A DNA stretch of 5,669 nt from Roseiflexaceae bacterium (GTDB lineage Bacteria; Chloroflexota; Chloroflexia; Chloroflexales; Roseiflexaceae): assembly GCA_014381165.1 (NCBI GenBank), contig JACMIM010000067.1, forward strand, positions 1-5,669, given 5' to 3'. The notes beneath the pieces are model-generated. The model searched no databases, was not told the DNA's origin, and saw nothing but the letters and a program-made list of their open reading frames with translations. This document shows positions 5,032 to 5,669 of this stretch, one piece after another. The position numbers and the translations under genes were made by a program. Within the stretch, counting starts at the first letter, position 1; every line of letters starts with the position of its first letter.

Positions 5032-5669
5032 TTAGCCGGGAAACACGATCGCCTGCTCGGTGTGCGGGTTGAAAAAGCGGATCAAGTCGGGCTGCAAGTC
5101 GAAGCGCACTGGCGTGCCAATCGGCGCGCTGACGCCACGCTCGGCGCGAGTATGGACGATCTGATCGGCTGTGCCGCTAAACGAAAGATGCAGCATGGAA
5201 TAGGCACCGTGCATGTCGTCGGCGTAGAGCGTGGCCTGTAACGGCCCGCCCGGCGCAAACACCGCTGCCTCTGGCCGAAAGCCAAGCATCACCTCGCCAT
5301 CGGGCAGGTCGCTGCGGTCGAGCGCAACGCGCCAGCGATCAGGCACAGCGAAGCGATTATCGCCCGGCAGCGCGACGGCTTTGCCGTCGTAGCGCCCTGC
5401 GACTAGGTTCATGCCTGGGCTGCCGATGAAGCGCGCAACAAACAGGTTGGCTGGGTTGGTGTACACCTCGCCGGGCGTGCCAACCTGCTGCACCTGCGCA
5501 TTCGACATCACTACGACGCGATCGCTCATGGCCATCGCCTCGATCTGATCGTGCGTCACATAGATCGTGGGGGCACGCTGGGTCAGGTGTAGGCGCTTGA
5601 TCTCGGCGCGCATGGTTTCGCGGAATTCGGCGTCAAGCGCGCCGAGCGGCTCGTCCATGAGAAAGGCGG
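5032..5669 (-). CDS. Sugar ABC transporter ATP-binding protein, C-terminal part (cut by window edge)
   Basis: The visible part begins inside the Walker B motif (..AFLMDEP; the M codon is at 5656-5658) and continues with the D-loop GALDA and the switch histidine in IYVTHDQIEAM. The MalK/UgpC-type C-terminal regulatory and TOBE region follows (VGTPGEVYTNPANLFVARFIG, then LGFRPEAAVF and VRFDLQPDLIRFF). The N-terminal Walker A, Q-loop and signature lie right of the window, so the codon for the Walker B methionine is not the start. The TAA stop is at 5032-5034. The sequence differs clearly from the neighbouring ATPase, so the two are paralogues rather than a recent duplicate. They may form a heterodimer in one transporter or serve two. 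A 249-nt repeat-filled gap separates it from the next gene. Confidence 0.93.
   Translation of the reverse strand, partial: AFLMDEPLGALDAEFRETMRAEIKRLHLTQRAPTIYVTHDQIEAMAMSDRVVVMSNAQVQQVGTPGEVYTNPANLFVARFIGSPGMNLVAGRYDGKAVALPGDNRFAVPDRWRVALDRSDLPDGEVMLGFRPEAAVFAPGGPLQATLYADDMHGAYSMLHLSFSGTADQIVHTRAERGVSAPIGTPVRFDLQPDLIRFFNPHTEQAIVFPG

Overview
The window looks like GC-rich DNA from a filamentous, Chloroflexus/Roseiflexus-type bacterium (Chloroflexota). This rests on the dispersed GC-rich repeats, which if translated read roughly PAQAGF..ASGFSRA, and on the gene style. It is an inference and was not tested by any search. Every convincing gene lies on the minus strand, so transcription runs from the right end of the window to the left.

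In order of transcription the genes are: (1) a 5'-truncated sugar-type ABC ATPase (5032-5669, cut by the window edge); (2) a complete MalK/UgpC-type ABC ATPase (3715-4782); (3) a TIM-barrel ketose 3-epimerase-like protein (2754-3602); (4) a UPF0261/Tm-1-like protein (1401-2618); (5) a TIM-barrel protein of the 'phosphoenolpyruvate hydrolase' family (564-1388); (6) a small single-domain cupin (136-540). Genes 4, 5 and 6 are 12 and 23 nt apart, each with its own Shine-Dalgarno sequence, and almost certainly form one transcript. The other gaps are larger (112-249 nt) and are filled by repeats or hairpins: an AT-rich stretch with two long perfect palindromes between genes 3 and 4, and copies of a GC-rich inverted-repeat element between genes 2 and 3 and between genes 1 and 2.

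Together this reads as part of a carbohydrate or polyol uptake-and-catabolism cluster. Two ATPases would serve one or two importers whose permease and binding-protein genes are not in the window. A ketose/keto-sugar epimerase and three enzymes of unclear reaction would process the substrate. The most notable point is that genes 4 and 5 correspond, in order, to the two halves of the plant Tm-1 protein (tomato mosaic virus resistance). Here they lie in the same reading frame, separated by a single TGA codon and four sense codons. The pathway these enzymes serve is, as far as I know, not established. The left 135 bases hold no gene I can support, only an inverted repeat.
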